From NCBI RefSeq assembly GCF_000421185.1, contig NZ_ATWJ01000001.1, positions 62,001 to 126,000 on the forward strand: 64,000 nucleotides of DNA, written 5' to 3'. Position 1 is the stretch's first letter. Every line of letters starts with the position of its first letter. The notes under the pieces are model-generated. The model ran no database searches. It was given only the letters and a program-made list of their open reading frames with translations, and was not told where the DNA came from. This document shows positions 34,636-44,130 of the stretch, in pieces. The translations under genes and the position numbers were made by a program. Source of the stretch: Ornithinimicrobium pekingense DSM 21552. Its GTDB lineage: Bacteria > Actinomycetota > Actinomycetes > Actinomycetales > Dermatophilaceae.

Positions 34636-35825
34636 GCACGGACCTGGGACTGCCCACCCACGGGACGACCGGTGTCCCGACCCTGGCCGAGGGCACGGCG
34701 CTGACCAAGAAGGACTTCACCTCCGACCAGGAGGTGCGCTGGTGCCCCGGCTGCGGCGACTACGCCGTGCTCGCCGCGGTCCAGGGGTTCCTGCCCGAGC
34801 TGGGGCTGCGCCGGGAGAACATCGTGTTCGTCTCCGGCATCGGCTGCTCCAGCCGCTTCCCCTACTACCTCGACACCTACGGGATGCACTCCATCCACGG
34901 CCGTGCCCCCGCGATCGCCACCGGGCTGGCGACCGCGCGCGAGGACCTGTCGGTGTGGGTCGTCACCGGTGACGGCGACGCGCTCTCGATCGGCGGCAAC
35001 CACCTCATCCACGCGATGCGCCGCAACGTCAACCTGACGATCCTGCTGTTCAACAACAAGATCTACGGGCTGACCAAGGGCCAGTACTCCCCCACCTCCG
35101 ACGTGGGTGCGGTCACGAAGTCGACCCCGTCCGGGTCGGTGGACCACCCGTTCAACCCGGTGTCGCTGGCCATCGGCGCCGAGGCCACCTTCGTCGCGCG
35201 CACGATGGACTCCGACCGCGCGCACCTGACGGAGGTGCTGCGCGCCGCCGCGGCCCACCGCGGCACCGCGCTGGTGGAGATCTACCAGAACTGCCCGATC
35301 TTCAACGACGGCGCCTTCCAGCTGCTCAAGGACAAGGACGAGGCGACCGCCCGGATCGCGCACCTGCGCGCCGGCGAGCCGGTCCACGTCGGAGCTGACC
35401 ACGTCGTCGTCCGCGACGAGCACGGCCGCATGACCGTCGTCCCGCAGGAGCAGGCCGACCCGGCGCGGGTCGTCGTCCACGACCCGGCCGAGGCCGACCC
35501 CTCGACCGCGTTCGCGCTGTCGCGGCTGGACGACCCGACCATGCAGCACGTGCCGATGGGCATCTTCCGCCAGGTGCAGCGCCCGACCTACGACGACGGT
35601 GTCCGCGCCCAGGTGCGGGCCGCCGCCGGCACGGACGCGCCGAGCACCCCGGCCGAGCGCGAGGAGTCGCTGGCCGCGCTGCTGCACGGCCCGGACACGT
35701 GGACCGTGCACGGCACGCGGGCCGGTGAGGCCGAGCAGACCCTGGAGGGCGAGACCACCGAGGGCCCCATCCCGGCCGCGGGCGACGCCCTCGTCCACGA
35801 GGGTGAGCGGACCCTGGTGGAGTGA
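34632..35825 (+). CDS. korB: 2-oxoacid:ferredoxin oxidoreductase, beta subunit
   Basis: A 397-residue thiamine-diphosphate subunit. The cluster-binding region starts VRWCPGCGDYAVLAAVQGFL, further cysteines lie in GIGCSSRFPYY and EIYQNCPIFND, and the TPP motif is VTGDGDALSIGGNHL with NNKIYGLTKGQYSPTS. The C-terminal 100 residues are typical of actinobacterial KorB. The ATG overlaps the korA stop, and the stop overlaps the rarD GTG. Confidence 0.95.
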
Positions 35826-36940
35826 GCGAGGAGCAGCGGCGGCAGCAGGGCACGCTCTACGGCTTCCTCGCCTACCTGATCTGGGGCGCCTTCCCCCTCT
35901 ACTTCGCCACCCTCCGGCCGGCCGGACCGTGGGAGATCGTCGCCCACCGGATCATCTGGACGCTGCTGCTCTGCGCGATCGTCCTGGTGGTCCTGCGCGA
36001 CCTGCGCTGGCTGCTCGACCTCGCCCGCCGGCCACGGCGCCTCGCCGGCGTCGCCGGTGCCGGGGTGCTCATCGCCACCAACTGGGGCATCTACACCTAC
36101 GCCGTGCTCAGCGGGCACGTCACCGAGGCCGCCCTCGGCTACTTCCTCAACCCGCTGGTGACGGTGGCCCTCGGCGTCGTCGTGCTGCGCGAGCGGCTGC
36201 GCCGCCTGCAGTGGGTGGCCGTGGGCATCGGCACGGTCGCCGCCGTCTACCTCACCGTCGACTACGGGCGGCCGCCGTGGATCTCCCTGGCGCTGGCGTT
36301 CAGCTTCGCCAGCTACAGCCTGCTCAAGAACCGGCTGGGCATCTCCCTGTCGGCGCTGCGCTCGCTGGCCGGGGAGTCTCTGGTCATCCTGCCGGTGGCC
36401 GTCGCCATCCTGGTCTGGCTCGCCGGTCGCGACGAGACGACGTTCATGGGTCACGGCACCGGGCACACGCTGCTGCTGGTCTCCACCGGGGTCGCCACGG
36501 CCGTGCCCCTGCTGCTGTTCGCCGCCGCGGCCTCGCGGGTGCCGCTGTCCACGATCGGGCTGCTGCAGTTCCTCACGCCGTTCCTGCAGCTGCTCATCGG
36601 CGTGCTGGTCATGGGTGAGCACGTGCCGGTCTCCCGCTGGGTCGGCTTCGCCATGGTCTGGCTCGCGCTCGCGGTGCTCACCGTCGACATGCTGGGTGCC
36701 GTGCACCGCACCCGACGGGACGGACGCCGCGCCCGGGCAGCCGCAGCTGCAGCTGCACCCTCGACCGCCCCGGCAGCCGCGGCGGGAGCGCCGCTCGCGC
36801 CGGTCCCTTCGTCGACCGCTCCGCCGGCCGTGCCGGAACCGGACGACGACGCCGGGGCAACCCCTGCCGGCCCGGTGGAACCGCACGACGGCGAGAGCGT
36901 CGTGGACGAGTCCCTCGGCCAGCAGCCCCGCTGCCCCTGA
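35822..36940 (+). CDS. rarD: EamA-family transporter RarD
   Basis: A 372-residue protein with ten membrane helices of the drug/metabolite transporter superfamily. RarD features are GFLAYLIWGAFPLYFATLRP, EIVAHRIIWTLLLCAIV, ATNWGIYTYAVLSGHVTEAA and LGYFLNPLVTVALGVVVL. The last 75 residues are a hydrophilic Ala/Pro-rich tail absent from most RarD proteins. The GTG start overlaps the korB stop (GTGA). The substrate is unknown, and the coupling to korAB may be only transcriptional. Confidence 0.92.
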   Translation: MSEEQRRQQGTLYGFLAYLIWGAFPLYFATLRPAGPWEIVAHRIIWTLLLCAIVLVVLRDLRWLLDLARRPRRLAGVAGAGVLIATNWGIYTYAVLSGHVTEAALGYFLNPLVTVALGVVVLRERLRRLQWVAVGIGTVAAVYLTVDYGRPPWISLALAFSFASYSLLKNRLGISLSALRSLAGESLVILPVAVAILVWLAGRDETTFMGHGTGHTLLLVSTGVATAVPLLLFAAAASRVPLSTIGLLQFLTPFLQLLIGVLVMGEHVPVSRWVGFAMVWLALAVLTVDMLGAVHRTRRDGRRARAAAAAAAPSTAPAAAAGAPLAPVPSSTAPPAVPEPDDDAGATPAGPVEPHDGESVVDESLGQQPRCP

Positions 36941-36960
36941 CACGGTCGAGCCGCGCCTGC

Positions 36961-37075
36961 CGGACGTGGGCACACGCCACCCGCGTGAGTGCGCCGTGCA
37001 CGCCATACCCCTCCGGACGTGGGCACACGCCACCTGCGTGAGTGCGCCGTGCACGCCATACCCCCTCCGGACGTG
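36961..37075 (+). repeat. 53/54-bp tandem direct repeat
   Basis: Two nearly identical units (36961-37013 and 37014-37067) start CGGACGTGGGCACACGCCAC and contain GCGTGAGTGCGCCGTGCACG followed by CCATACCCC; they differ by one C/T change and one extra C. A third unit begins at 37068 but diverges after CGGACGTG. The units fill most of the 260-base gap between rarD and the TetR gene and share the GTGCACG core with the inverted repeats next to the TetR gene. Unit size and lack of spacers exclude a CRISPR array. Confidence 0.9.
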
Positions 37076-37148
37076 CACCACCCACTCCGGTGGGGCGGTC
37101 GTGCACGCGCGATCTCCGGGTGAGGGGTATGCCGCCGACCCCCCTCCT

Positions 37149-37194
37149 TGCACCTCGTGCAGATTTGCACGGCGTGCACCTTCGTCCCTACCCT
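37149..37194 (+). promoter_or_regulatory. tetR promoter and likely TetR operator
   Basis: TTGCAC (37165-37170) and TACCCT (37189-37194) are spaced by 18 bases, and the GTG start of the regulator follows six bases later, so the mRNA is probably leaderless. Two dyads overlap this promoter: TTGCAC-N2-GTGCA (37149-37161 area) and TTGCACG-G-CGTGCA (37165-37179 area). This arrangement suits repression by the TetR protein it precedes. Confidence 0.55.
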
Positions 37195-37200
37195 GGGAGG

Positions 37201-37836
37201 GTGACAGGGACGAGCGCGCTCGGGCGGCGCGAGCTCAACAAGGCCCGGACCCGTGAGGCGATCGTCACCGCGCTCCGCGGGCTCGTCGCCCAGCGGCCGG
37301 TCGACCAGGTCACCGTCGACCAGATCGCCGAGGCCGCGGGCATCTCCCGCCGCACGTTCTTCAACTACTTCCCCGGGGTGGCCGGGCTGCTGTCGGAGAT
37401 CATCGGCAGCCACACCGAGCGTCTGGCCGACGCCCTCGGCGCCCTCGCCGGCGGCACCCCGCCGATCGAGAGCGTGCGCACGCTGCTGAGCTCCGTCAGC
37501 CTGCCGGTCGAGCTCCTCGACTGGCTCGCGGTGCTCAACCTGCACGCCGCCGACCAGGGCGCCAGCGACTCGCTGCTGGCGCTGGAGCGCTCGATCTGGG
37601 CCGACCGGGGCGCCTGGCTCGAGAGCGAGCTGACCCGGCGGCTGCCTGCGGGCACCGACGAGCTCTACGTCGCCACGCTGGCCAGCACCATCATGAGCTG
37701 CTTCGCCGCTGCCGAGCAGACCTGGATCGCCGGCCGTGACCCCCAGGCGCCCGTCGACGAGACCGCGGTCACCGCCTTCCACACCGAGCTCGACCGGGCG
37801 CTGGCCTACGCCTCCGCCGGCTGGGCACCCACCTGA
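37201..37836 (+). CDS. TetR-family transcriptional regulator
   Basis: A 211-residue regulator. The N-terminal DNA-binding domain is clear: LNKARTREAIVTALRGLVAQ, then VTVDQIAEAAGISRRTFFNY and FPGVAGLLSEIIGSH. The C-terminal ligand domain is diverged, as usual. Gene order (TetR followed 94 bases later by an MMPL exporter on the same strand) suggests it controls the exporter in response to an exported compound. GTG start with a promoter directly adjacent. Confidence 0.93.
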   Translation: MTGTSALGRRELNKARTREAIVTALRGLVAQRPVDQVTVDQIAEAAGISRRTFFNYFPGVAGLLSEIIGSHTERLADALGALAGGTPPIESVRTLLSSVSLPVELLDWLAVLNLHAADQGASDSLLALERSIWADRGAWLESELTRRLPAGTDELYVATLASTIMSCFAAAEQTWIAGRDPQAPVDETAVTAFHTELDRALAYASAGWAPT

Positions 37837-37930
37837 GCGCACCGCCGCCGCCCGACCCCCGCACCCTCCCGGCGAGCCGGCGTCGGCCTGCCGGAGACAT
37901 CCTCGACCTGCACGACCGAAAGGACCCCTC

Positions 37931-40822
37931 GTGGCCACCCTCCTGCACCGCCTCGGACGCTGGTGCGCACGCCACCCCTGGCGCGTCATCGTCGCCTGGG
38001 CCGCCCTGCTGGCGCTGACCGTCACGGGCATGCTGACGCTCGCCAAGCCGCTGTCCAACGAGTTCTCCATCCCCGGCAGCCGCTTCGAGGCGGTGCTGGA
38101 GACCCTCCAGGAGGAGATCCCCGAGGCCGCCGGCACCACCGGCACGATCGCCTTCCGCAGCGACCAGCCCTTCACCCCCGAGCAGGAGGAGGCGGTCGCC
38201 GACGCCGTCGAGCGCTGGAACGACCTGCCGGACGTCACGGCCACCGACCCCTTCGAGGCCCAGGCCCAGGTCGACTCCTCCCAGGAGCAGCTCGCCGAGG
38301 GCAGGCAGCAGCTCGAGGAGGGCCGCGCCGAGCTCGAGCAGGGCGAGGCCGACCTGGAGTCCGGCCGCCAGGAGCTCGCCGACGGGCGCGCCCAGCTGGA
38401 GGAGGGTGAGCAGCAGCTCGCCGACTCACGCACCCAGCTGGAGGAGGGCCGCGCGCAGCTCGACGCCGGGCAGGCCGAGCTGGACGCCCAGGCGCAGCAG
38501 CTGGACGCGGCCGCGGCGCAGCTCGACGCCCAGCTGCAGGAGCTGGAGGCGGGAGTGGCCGCCGGTCTGGTCCCGCCCGCTCAGGCGGAGCAGGCGCGCG
38601 CGGAGATCGCCGCCGGGCAGGCACAGATCGAGGACGGTCGCCAGCAGCTGGCCGCAGGCCAGGCCCAGCTGGACGCCAGCCGGGCCGAGCTGGACGCCGG
38701 CGCCGCCGAGCTCGCGGCCGGAGAGGCGCAGCTGGAGGAGAGCCGTACCCAGCTCGAGGCCGCCGAGGAGCAGATCGCCGAGGGCGAGCAGGAGCTCGCC
38801 GACGGCCGCGCCGAGCTGGAGCAGGGCGAGGCCGACCTGGCCGCCGGCCAGCGACTGGCGGACCTGACCCAGGGCTTCCGGCTGGTGACCGAGGACCGCA
38901 CGGTCGCGATGACCCAGCTGTCGGTCCAGGACGCGGGCGGGCTCATCCCGCCGGAGACGACCGAGGCCATCCAGGCGGTCGGCGGGGACCTCGCCGACGC
39001 CGGGGTGACCGTCACCTACTCCAAGGAGATCACCGACGACCTGTCCACGCTGCTGGGCCCCGGTGAGGTCATCGGCCTGGTCGTCGCGGCGCTCGTGCTG
39101 CTCGTCATGCTCGGCTCGGTGCTCGCGGCCGGCCTGCCCCTGCTGATGGCCCTCGTCGGCGTCGGCGTCGGCCTCACCGGCGCGGTGGCCCTGTCCCAGT
39201 GGGTGGACATGCAGTCGATCACCCCCGCCCTGGCGCTCATGCTGGGCCTGGCCGTGGGCATCGACTACTCGCTGTTCCTCATCAACCGCCACCGCCAGCA
39301 GCTGCGTCACCGGATGCCCGTGCGCGAGTCGATCGCGCTGGCCGTCGGCACGTCCGGCAACGCCGTCACCTTCGCCGGCCTGACGGTCATCATCGCCCTC
39401 GCCGCGCTCACCCTCACCGGCATCCCCTTCCTGGGCACCATGGGCCTGGTCGCCGCCGCGACCGTGGCCATCGCCGTGCTCGTGGCCATCACGCTGACCC
39501 CGGCGCTGCTGGCGCTGCTGGGCCCGCGGGTGCTGCCCCGGAAGGCGCGCGCCAGCCTCGCCGCCGGGGACGACCACGAGACGCACGAGCAGGACGTCCG
39601 GGAGGCGGACACGCACCGCGGGTGGGCAGCCGTGGTCCAGCGTCGGCCCTGGCTGGCGGTCCTCGGCGTGGTCGCCGTGGTCGCCGCGCTCGGCTACCCG
39701 ACCAGCCAGCTGCGGCTCGGGCTCCCGGACGGCAGCTCGGAGCCGGCCGGGTCGTCGGCCTACCTCACCTACGACACCGTCCGGGAGGCCTTCGGGGCCG
39801 GCACCAACGGGCCGATCGTGGCCGTCGCCGAGCTGGGCACGCCCGTGGGCGAGGGAGAGACCGCGCTGCTGGAGGCCCAGGCGGACATCGCCGAGGAGCT
39901 CGCCGCCGTCGAGGGCGTCGTGCGCGTCCTGCCGGCCGGCGTCAGCGACGACCGTGACGTGCTCGCCTTCCAGGTCGTGCCCGAGGGCGGACCTGCCGAG
40001 GCGTCGACGGAGGCGCTCGTCGACCGGCTCTCCGGCGCCGTCGACCGGATCGGCCAGGACCACGGGGCGAGCATCGGGCTCACCGGCCAGACCGTGGCCA
40101 ACATCGACGTCTCGGGCCAGCTGGCCGACGCGCTGCCGCTCTACCTGCTCGTGGTCGTGGGCCTGTCGCTGGTCCTGCTGCTGCTGGTCTTCCGCTCGGT
40201 CGTCATCCCGCTGCTGGCGACCGGAGGTTTCCTGCTGAGCATCGTCGCCGCCTTCGGCGCGGTCGTGGCCGTCTACCAGCTCGGGCACCTCTCACCCGTC
40301 TTCGACGTCCATGAGCCGGGACCGATCCTGTCGTTCCTGCCGATCCTGCTCATCGGGATCCTGTTCGGGCTGGCGATGGACTACCAGGTCTTCCTGGTGT
40401 CCTCGATGCGCGAGGAGCGCGTGCACGGCCGGGACGCCCGGACCGCGGTGGTCACCGGCTTCAACCACAGCGCCAGGGTCGTCACAGCCGCCGCGATCAT
40501 CATGATCTCGGTGTTCGCCGGGTTCGTCTGGGCCCACCTGGCGATGGTCCGGCCGATCGGCCTCGGCCTGGCCGTCGGCGTCCTCGTGGACGCCTTCCTG
40601 GTCCGGATGACGCTGACGCCCGCCGTGATGTCGCTGCTGGGCGAGAAGGCCTGGTGGCTGCCCCGGTGGCTGGACCGCATCCTGCCCGACGTCGACGTCG
40701 AGGGTGCCCGGCTCGAGCGCGCGCTCGGCCGCACCGGCGACGACACCCCGTCCGCGGGAGGCCACGACAGCGCGCCGGGCTCTCAGGAGGAGGACGAGCC
40801 CGAGCTCTCCCCCAGCCGCTGA
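37931..40822 (+). CDS. MMPL-family RND exporter with long coiled-coil insert
   Basis: A 963-residue membrane protein. After the first helix (VIVAWAALLALTVTGMLTLA), the first outer loop holds about 200 residues (about 112-313) of Gln/Glu/Leu-rich coiled coil such as QLEEGRAELEQGEADLESG repeated many times. Two blocks of membrane helices follow, with the MMPL motif LGLAVGIDYSLFLINRHRQQ in the first block and LFGLAMDYQVFLVSSMREER in the second. Such proteins move lipids or drugs out using the proton gradient. GTG start with an AAAGGA box. The 3' end overlaps the convergent DUF1648 gene by 40 bases. Confidence 0.92.
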   Translation: MATLLHRLGRWCARHPWRVIVAWAALLALTVTGMLTLAKPLSNEFSIPGSRFEAVLETLQEEIPEAAGTTGTIAFRSDQPFTPEQEEAVADAVERWNDLPDVTATDPFEAQAQVDSSQEQLAEGRQQLEEGRAELEQGEADLESGRQELADGRAQLEEGEQQLADSRTQLEEGRAQLDAGQAELDAQAQQLDAAAAQLDAQLQELEAGVAAGLVPPAQAEQARAEIAAGQAQIEDGRQQLAAGQAQLDASRAELDAGAAELAAGEAQLEESRTQLEAAEEQIAEGEQELADGRAELEQGEADLAAGQRLADLTQGFRLVTEDRTVAMTQLSVQDAGGLIPPETTEAIQAVGGDLADAGVTVTYSKEITDDLSTLLGPGEVIGLVVAALVLLVMLGSVLAAGLPLLMALVGVGVGLTGAVALSQWVDMQSITPALALMLGLAVGIDYSLFLINRHRQQLRHRMPVRESIALAVGTSGNAVTFAGLTVIIALAALTLTGIPFLGTMGLVAAATVAIAVLVAITLTPALLALLGPRVLPRKARASLAAGDDHETHEQDVREADTHRGWAAVVQRRPWLAVLGVVAVVAALGYPTSQLRLGLPDGSSEPAGSSAYLTYDTVREAFGAGTNGPIVAVAELGTPVGEGETALLEAQADIAEELAAVEGVVRVLPAGVSDDRDVLAFQVVPEGGPAEASTEALVDRLSGAVDRIGQDHGASIGLTGQTVANIDVSGQLADALPLYLLVVVGLSLVLLLLVFRSVVIPLLATGGFLLSIVAAFGAVVAVYQLGHLSPVFDVHEPGPILSFLPILLIGILFGLAMDYQVFLVSSMREERVHGRDARTAVVTGFNHSARVVTAAAIIMISVFAGFVWAHLAMVRPIGLGLAVGVLVDAFLVRMTLTPAVMSLLGEKAWWLPRWLDRILPDVDVEGARLERALGRTGDDTPSAGGHDSAPGSQEEDEPELSPSR

Positions 40823-41790
40823 CCGGCCGCCTGCAGCAACGCCCGGGCGCCGGCCCGCGCCGCAGCGTCACCCTCGGTGACCTGCAGCGCGAGCCGGCGC
40901 CCGTCCCGCTTCCAGACCACGATCCCCGGCCCGCCGTCCACGATGTAGGCCGTCCGCTCGGGCAGGGCGCGCAGGCCGATCCCGCCCCACTGCATCGGGT
41001 CGAGGTCGAGCACCTCGACGCCGGCGACGCCCTCGGACGGGACCCGGGCGAGCTGCAGCGGCAGCACCTGCGAGCGCACGGACAGGCCCTCGGCGTCGAC
41101 GCGCACCCGCACCGCCGACCAGGCCAGGGCCAGCCCTGCCGCGCCGCCCACGACCAGCACGACCAGGGCGACGAGGGCCAGGCTCTCGCCGGTGACCAGG
41201 GTGAGCACGCTCACCACGGCGAAGACGACGAGCAACCCCCAGCCGATGACCCGCAGCGTGGTGGAGGAGATCTCGGTGGCCCAGGCGTCGACGGGCCGGA
41301 CCGCCCGCCCCCGGACCGGCTGCACCCGGGCACGCTCGGGGATCTGCTCCCGCAGCTCCTCCGGTGCCGGCACCCGTCGCGCGTGCACGGCATACGCGGC
41401 CGCGCCGGCCCCCAGGGCAGCCGCCACCGCGAGCAGTGCCCAGCCGGCCCCCACCCGCTCCGGGCCGTCGACCCCGGTGCGCCACACGGTCACGGCATAC
41501 AGCACGACGGCGCCCCAGCCCACGGCCGCGGTGGTCGCGACCACCCAACGTGACCACGCCTGCGGAACGGCGCGCTGCAGCACGGCCATCGCCGCGGCCG
41601 CGACCGCGCACAGGACCGTGACCGTCAGCACCCCCGAGACGAACGCCGGCCCCGCGGTCCACCCGTCGGGGCGCGCGCCCGCCCAGTGGGTCGGCACCCG
41701 CGGGGGCGGCGGCAGCACCACGACGACGAGGAGCAGCGCCGCGAGCGGCAGGATGGCCAGGAGCCCGGCGAGGGCGCGGCGGGAGTTCAT
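40783..41790 (-). CDS. DUF1648-containing membrane protein
   Basis: A 335-residue protein with about five to seven hydrophobic segments. An N-terminal DUF1648-like stretch (LPPPPRVPTHWAGARPDGW) follows the first helix, and the C-terminal third (VRVRVDAEGLSVRSQVLPLQ, YIVDGGPGIVVWKRDGRRL) resembles a bacterial PH-like beta domain. Function unknown. The ATG at 41790 with GGAAGG upstream is preferred over an earlier in-frame start in the sensor-kinase upstream region. Confidence 0.75.
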   Translation of the reverse strand: MNSRRALAGLLAILPLAALLLVVVVLPPPPRVPTHWAGARPDGWTAGPAFVSGVLTVTVLCAVAAAAMAVLQRAVPQAWSRWVVATTAAVGWGAVVLYAVTVWRTGVDGPERVGAGWALLAVAAALGAGAAAYAVHARRVPAPEELREQIPERARVQPVRGRAVRPVDAWATEISSTTLRVIGWGLLVVFAVVSVLTLVTGESLALVALVVLVVGGAAGLALAWSAVRVRVDAEGLSVRSQVLPLQLARVPSEGVAGVEVLDLDPMQWGGIGLRALPERTAYIVDGGPGIVVWKRDGRRLALQVTEGDAAARAGARALLQAAGQRLGESSGSSSS

Positions 41791-41885
41791 CGGGGCCTTC
41801 CGCGGGTCGGGATGGGAGGCACCAGGGTATGCGGTGCGCCGCGCCGCGCGGTTCGTCACCGGCGGTCGGCTAGCGTGGGCGGTCG

Positions 41886-43397
41886 ATGGACACCACAGAC
41901 CCCACGCCGATGGCGGAGGAGACCCTGGCGATCCTCCGCGCCGTCGAGGAGCTCGGCGAGCACGACGACGCCGGAGAGGTGATGCGGCGCGGCCTGCGCC
42001 TCGCCCGCACCCTGACCGGGGCCGACGCCGGCCTCCTGGCCATCGACGACGACACGCGCCCCGGCTGGCTGGCCCAGGTCCTGACCGAGGGGGTGCACGA
42101 GGACGACCCGCTGGCGGTCTCCCTGCTGGAGGGGCGCCCCGAGGACAGCGAGGGCGGGCCGGTGCTGCGCGGCCAGATCCGCGTCGGTGGCCAGGAGTTC
42201 GGCACCCTCCACCTGGCCCGGTGGCCGCGGCCGCCGGGCCCCCGCGAGCGTGCGGTCGTCCGCGGGATCGCGGTCGCCATGGGCCCCCGCATCGAGACCC
42301 TCCGGCAGCGCCGGGTCAGCGAGCTGCACGAGCGCGTGACCCAGACGGTGTGGGAGCTCAACCGCACGCTCGTGGAGCAGGTCGACCTCGAGGTGACCCT
42401 CCCGCTGCTCGCCCAGCGGGTCCTCGAGCTGACCTCGGCCGAGGCCGTGGCGCTCGTGGGCACCCGCTCCGAGGGCGCGCACCGTGTGCTCGCCGCCAGC
42501 GGCGACGACGCCGGAGCCGTGCTGGCCGACCTCGCCCCCGACCTCACCGAGGTGATGGCCGCCGGCGTCGCCCACCACTGGTCGGCGACGCCCGCGGGCG
42601 ACCAGCTCAGCAGCGACCGTCGGGTCTGCACGAGCCTGGTGCCCGTGGACACCCGCGCCGGGGAGGTCGTCGTCCTGGCGGTCCACCGCTGGAAACCCTC
42701 CCGCGGGGTGTCCCAGCAGCAGGTGCGCGACGTGCTCAGCGCGCTCGCCCTGCACGCCTCCGTCATCCTCGACCGCGAGCAGGGCGAGCGGGAGCACGAC
42801 CTTCTCACCCTGCTGCAGGACCGTGACCGCATCGCCCGCGACCTGCACGACCTGGTCATCCAGCGGCTCTTCGCCGTCGGGCTGACCCTGCAGGGAGCCA
42901 GCCGCCGGGCGGTGAACCCGGAGGTGGTGGAGCGGCTCGAGGGTGCGGTGGGCGAGCTCGACCAGACCATCCGCGACATCCGGGCGACCATCTTCGAGCT
43001 GCGCCACCGGGCCGGCGCCGGCAGCTTCCGCGCCGACCTGCGCCAGCTCATCGAGTCCTACGCCCCCACCCTGGGCTTCGCGCCCGTGGTGCACCTCGTC
43101 GGTCCGCTCGACGCCGTGACCGACGACGAGGTGCAGACCCAGGTGCTCATGGTCGTGCGCGAGGCTCTCTCCAACGTGGCCAGGCACGCCGGGGCGGGCT
43201 CGGTGACCGTGGAGGTGGAGGCGACCGCCGAGCAGCTCTCGGTGGTCGTGCGCGACGACGGCGTCGGCATCGGCGCCGACGCGGTCGAGAGCGGCCTGGG
43301 CAACGTGCGCGCACGCGCCGCCGAGCACGGCGGTGCCGTGGAGCTCTCTCGGGGAGAGCCCCACGGCACCGTGCTGCGGTGGTCCGTGCCCGTCTAG
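41886..43397 (+). CDS. GAF-domain sensor histidine kinase, DosS/DevS type
   Basis: A 503-residue cytoplasmic kinase: GAF domain 1 (about 25-135), GAF domain 2 (about 165-300), a HisKA_3 helix and a HATPase domain. The phosphorylation site is RDRIARDLHDLVIQRLFAVG (His321), a sequence highly characteristic of DosS/DosT kinases. The ATPase has REALSNVARHAGAGSV (N box) and DDGVGIGADAV (G box). DosS/T sense O2, NO, CO or redox state through a GAF-bound heme; a heme histidine in this protein cannot be confirmed by eye. The likely partner regulator is at 44242-44892. TAGCGT (41871-41876) lies nine bases before the ATG. Confidence 0.9.
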   Translation: MDTTDPTPMAEETLAILRAVEELGEHDDAGEVMRRGLRLARTLTGADAGLLAIDDDTRPGWLAQVLTEGVHEDDPLAVSLLEGRPEDSEGGPVLRGQIRVGGQEFGTLHLARWPRPPGPRERAVVRGIAVAMGPRIETLRQRRVSELHERVTQTVWELNRTLVEQVDLEVTLPLLAQRVLELTSAEAVALVGTRSEGAHRVLAASGDDAGAVLADLAPDLTEVMAAGVAHHWSATPAGDQLSSDRRVCTSLVPVDTRAGEVVVLAVHRWKPSRGVSQQQVRDVLSALALHASVILDREQGEREHDLLTLLQDRDRIARDLHDLVIQRLFAVGLTLQGASRRAVNPEVVERLEGAVGELDQTIRDIRATIFELRHRAGAGSFRADLRQLIESYAPTLGFAPVVHLVGPLDAVTDDEVQTQVLMVVREALSNVARHAGAGSVTVEVEATAEQLSVVVRDDGVGIGADAVESGLGNVRARAAEHGGAVELSRGEPHGTVLRWSVPV

Positions 43398-43418
43398 ACC
43401 TCCGCGGTCAGCGGGCGC

Positions 43419-43970
43419 TCAGCGCAGCCACTTCGGGGCGATCCGTGCCCACCAGCCACCCAGGCCCAGGTAGCTCCACGCCGCCGGGACGGTGGCGATG
43501 ACGATCATCACGACGGCGCCGGTGAGGTGGTCGTCCAGGAAGGGGTTGGTGACGGTCGGCAGGGAGGCCAGGTACATGAAGGCGTACATCGCGACTCCGG
43601 CCAGGGCGCCGATGCGGGCGCCGGCACCGAGGACGAGGGTGAGACCGATGCCCAGCAGACCGGCCATGAAGAGGACGTCGATGACGGCGTTGCCGGCCAT
43701 CGCGTTGAACATGCCGGCGAACGGGCCCTCGACGCCGGAGAGGTATCCGGTCGTGGGCGAGCCGCCGTTGACGACCGCACGCTCTGCCGGGGTGGCGAAG
43801 CCGAGGCCGAACAGCTTGTCGACGAAGGCCCACAGGAAGGTGAACCCGAAGGCGATGCGCAGGACACCGAGGGCGTAGCCGGCCGCGCTGGGCAGGGCGT
43901 GCCGCTCGGGGTGGACGACGGGCAGGCTCGTCGTGTCGACGGTGGCGCTCTTGCGGGTCGTGGTGGTCAT
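43419..43970 (-). CDS. DoxX-like membrane protein
   Basis: A 183-residue protein with four or five hydrophobic segments. GYALGVLRIAFGFTFLWAFV near residue 35 and GLLGIGLTLVLGAGARIGAL later fit the DoxX/DoxD superfamily, proteins linked to thiosulfate or quinone redox chemistry. The ATG at 43970 has AAGGAG upstream; in-frame codons farther up are in the leader. A DosR-box-like site lies about 42 bases before its predicted transcription start, between the kinase and regulator genes, so it is probably a direct target. Confidence 0.8.
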   Translation of the reverse strand: MTTTTRKSATVDTTSLPVVHPERHALPSAAGYALGVLRIAFGFTFLWAFVDKLFGLGFATPAERAVVNGGSPTTGYLSGVEGPFAGMFNAMAGNAVIDVLFMAGLLGIGLTLVLGAGARIGALAGVAMYAFMYLASLPTVTNPFLDDHLTGAVVMIVIATVPAAWSYLGLGGWWARIAPKWLR

Positions 43971-44037
43971 GTCAGCCAGCTCCTTGGTCAGTGGTGTTTT
44001 TCTTGGCTGACTCAAGGTTCCCAAATTCCGACAAGCC

Positions 44038-44081
44038 GTAGTAGAGCACGAGGTCCGGACTCCGGAGGGACCTTCGTCCTA
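44038..44081 (-). promoter_or_regulatory. DosR-box-like site and -10 box upstream of the DoxX-like gene
   Basis: AGGGACCTTCGTCCTA (44066-44081) matches the DosR/DevR box pattern GGGAC-N4-GTCC. On the minus strand a -10-like TACTAC (44038-44043) would start transcription near 44031, placing the box centre at about -42.5, the usual activator position. The leader would be about 60 bases with a good ribosome site. Confidence 0.6.
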
Positions 44082-44130
44082 CGCTACGTAGGAGCACGCG
44101 CCGCGCGGGCGCACCGCTCGCGGAGAGAGC

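Noticed and set aside
36961-37075. Possible CRISPR array
   Set aside because: The two units are directly contiguous, 53-54 bases long, without unique spacers, and no cas gene is present.
36451-38433. Long minus-strand open frame across rarD, tetR and the MMPL gene
   Set aside because: Runs antisense through three well-supported genes, and the product matches no protein pattern.
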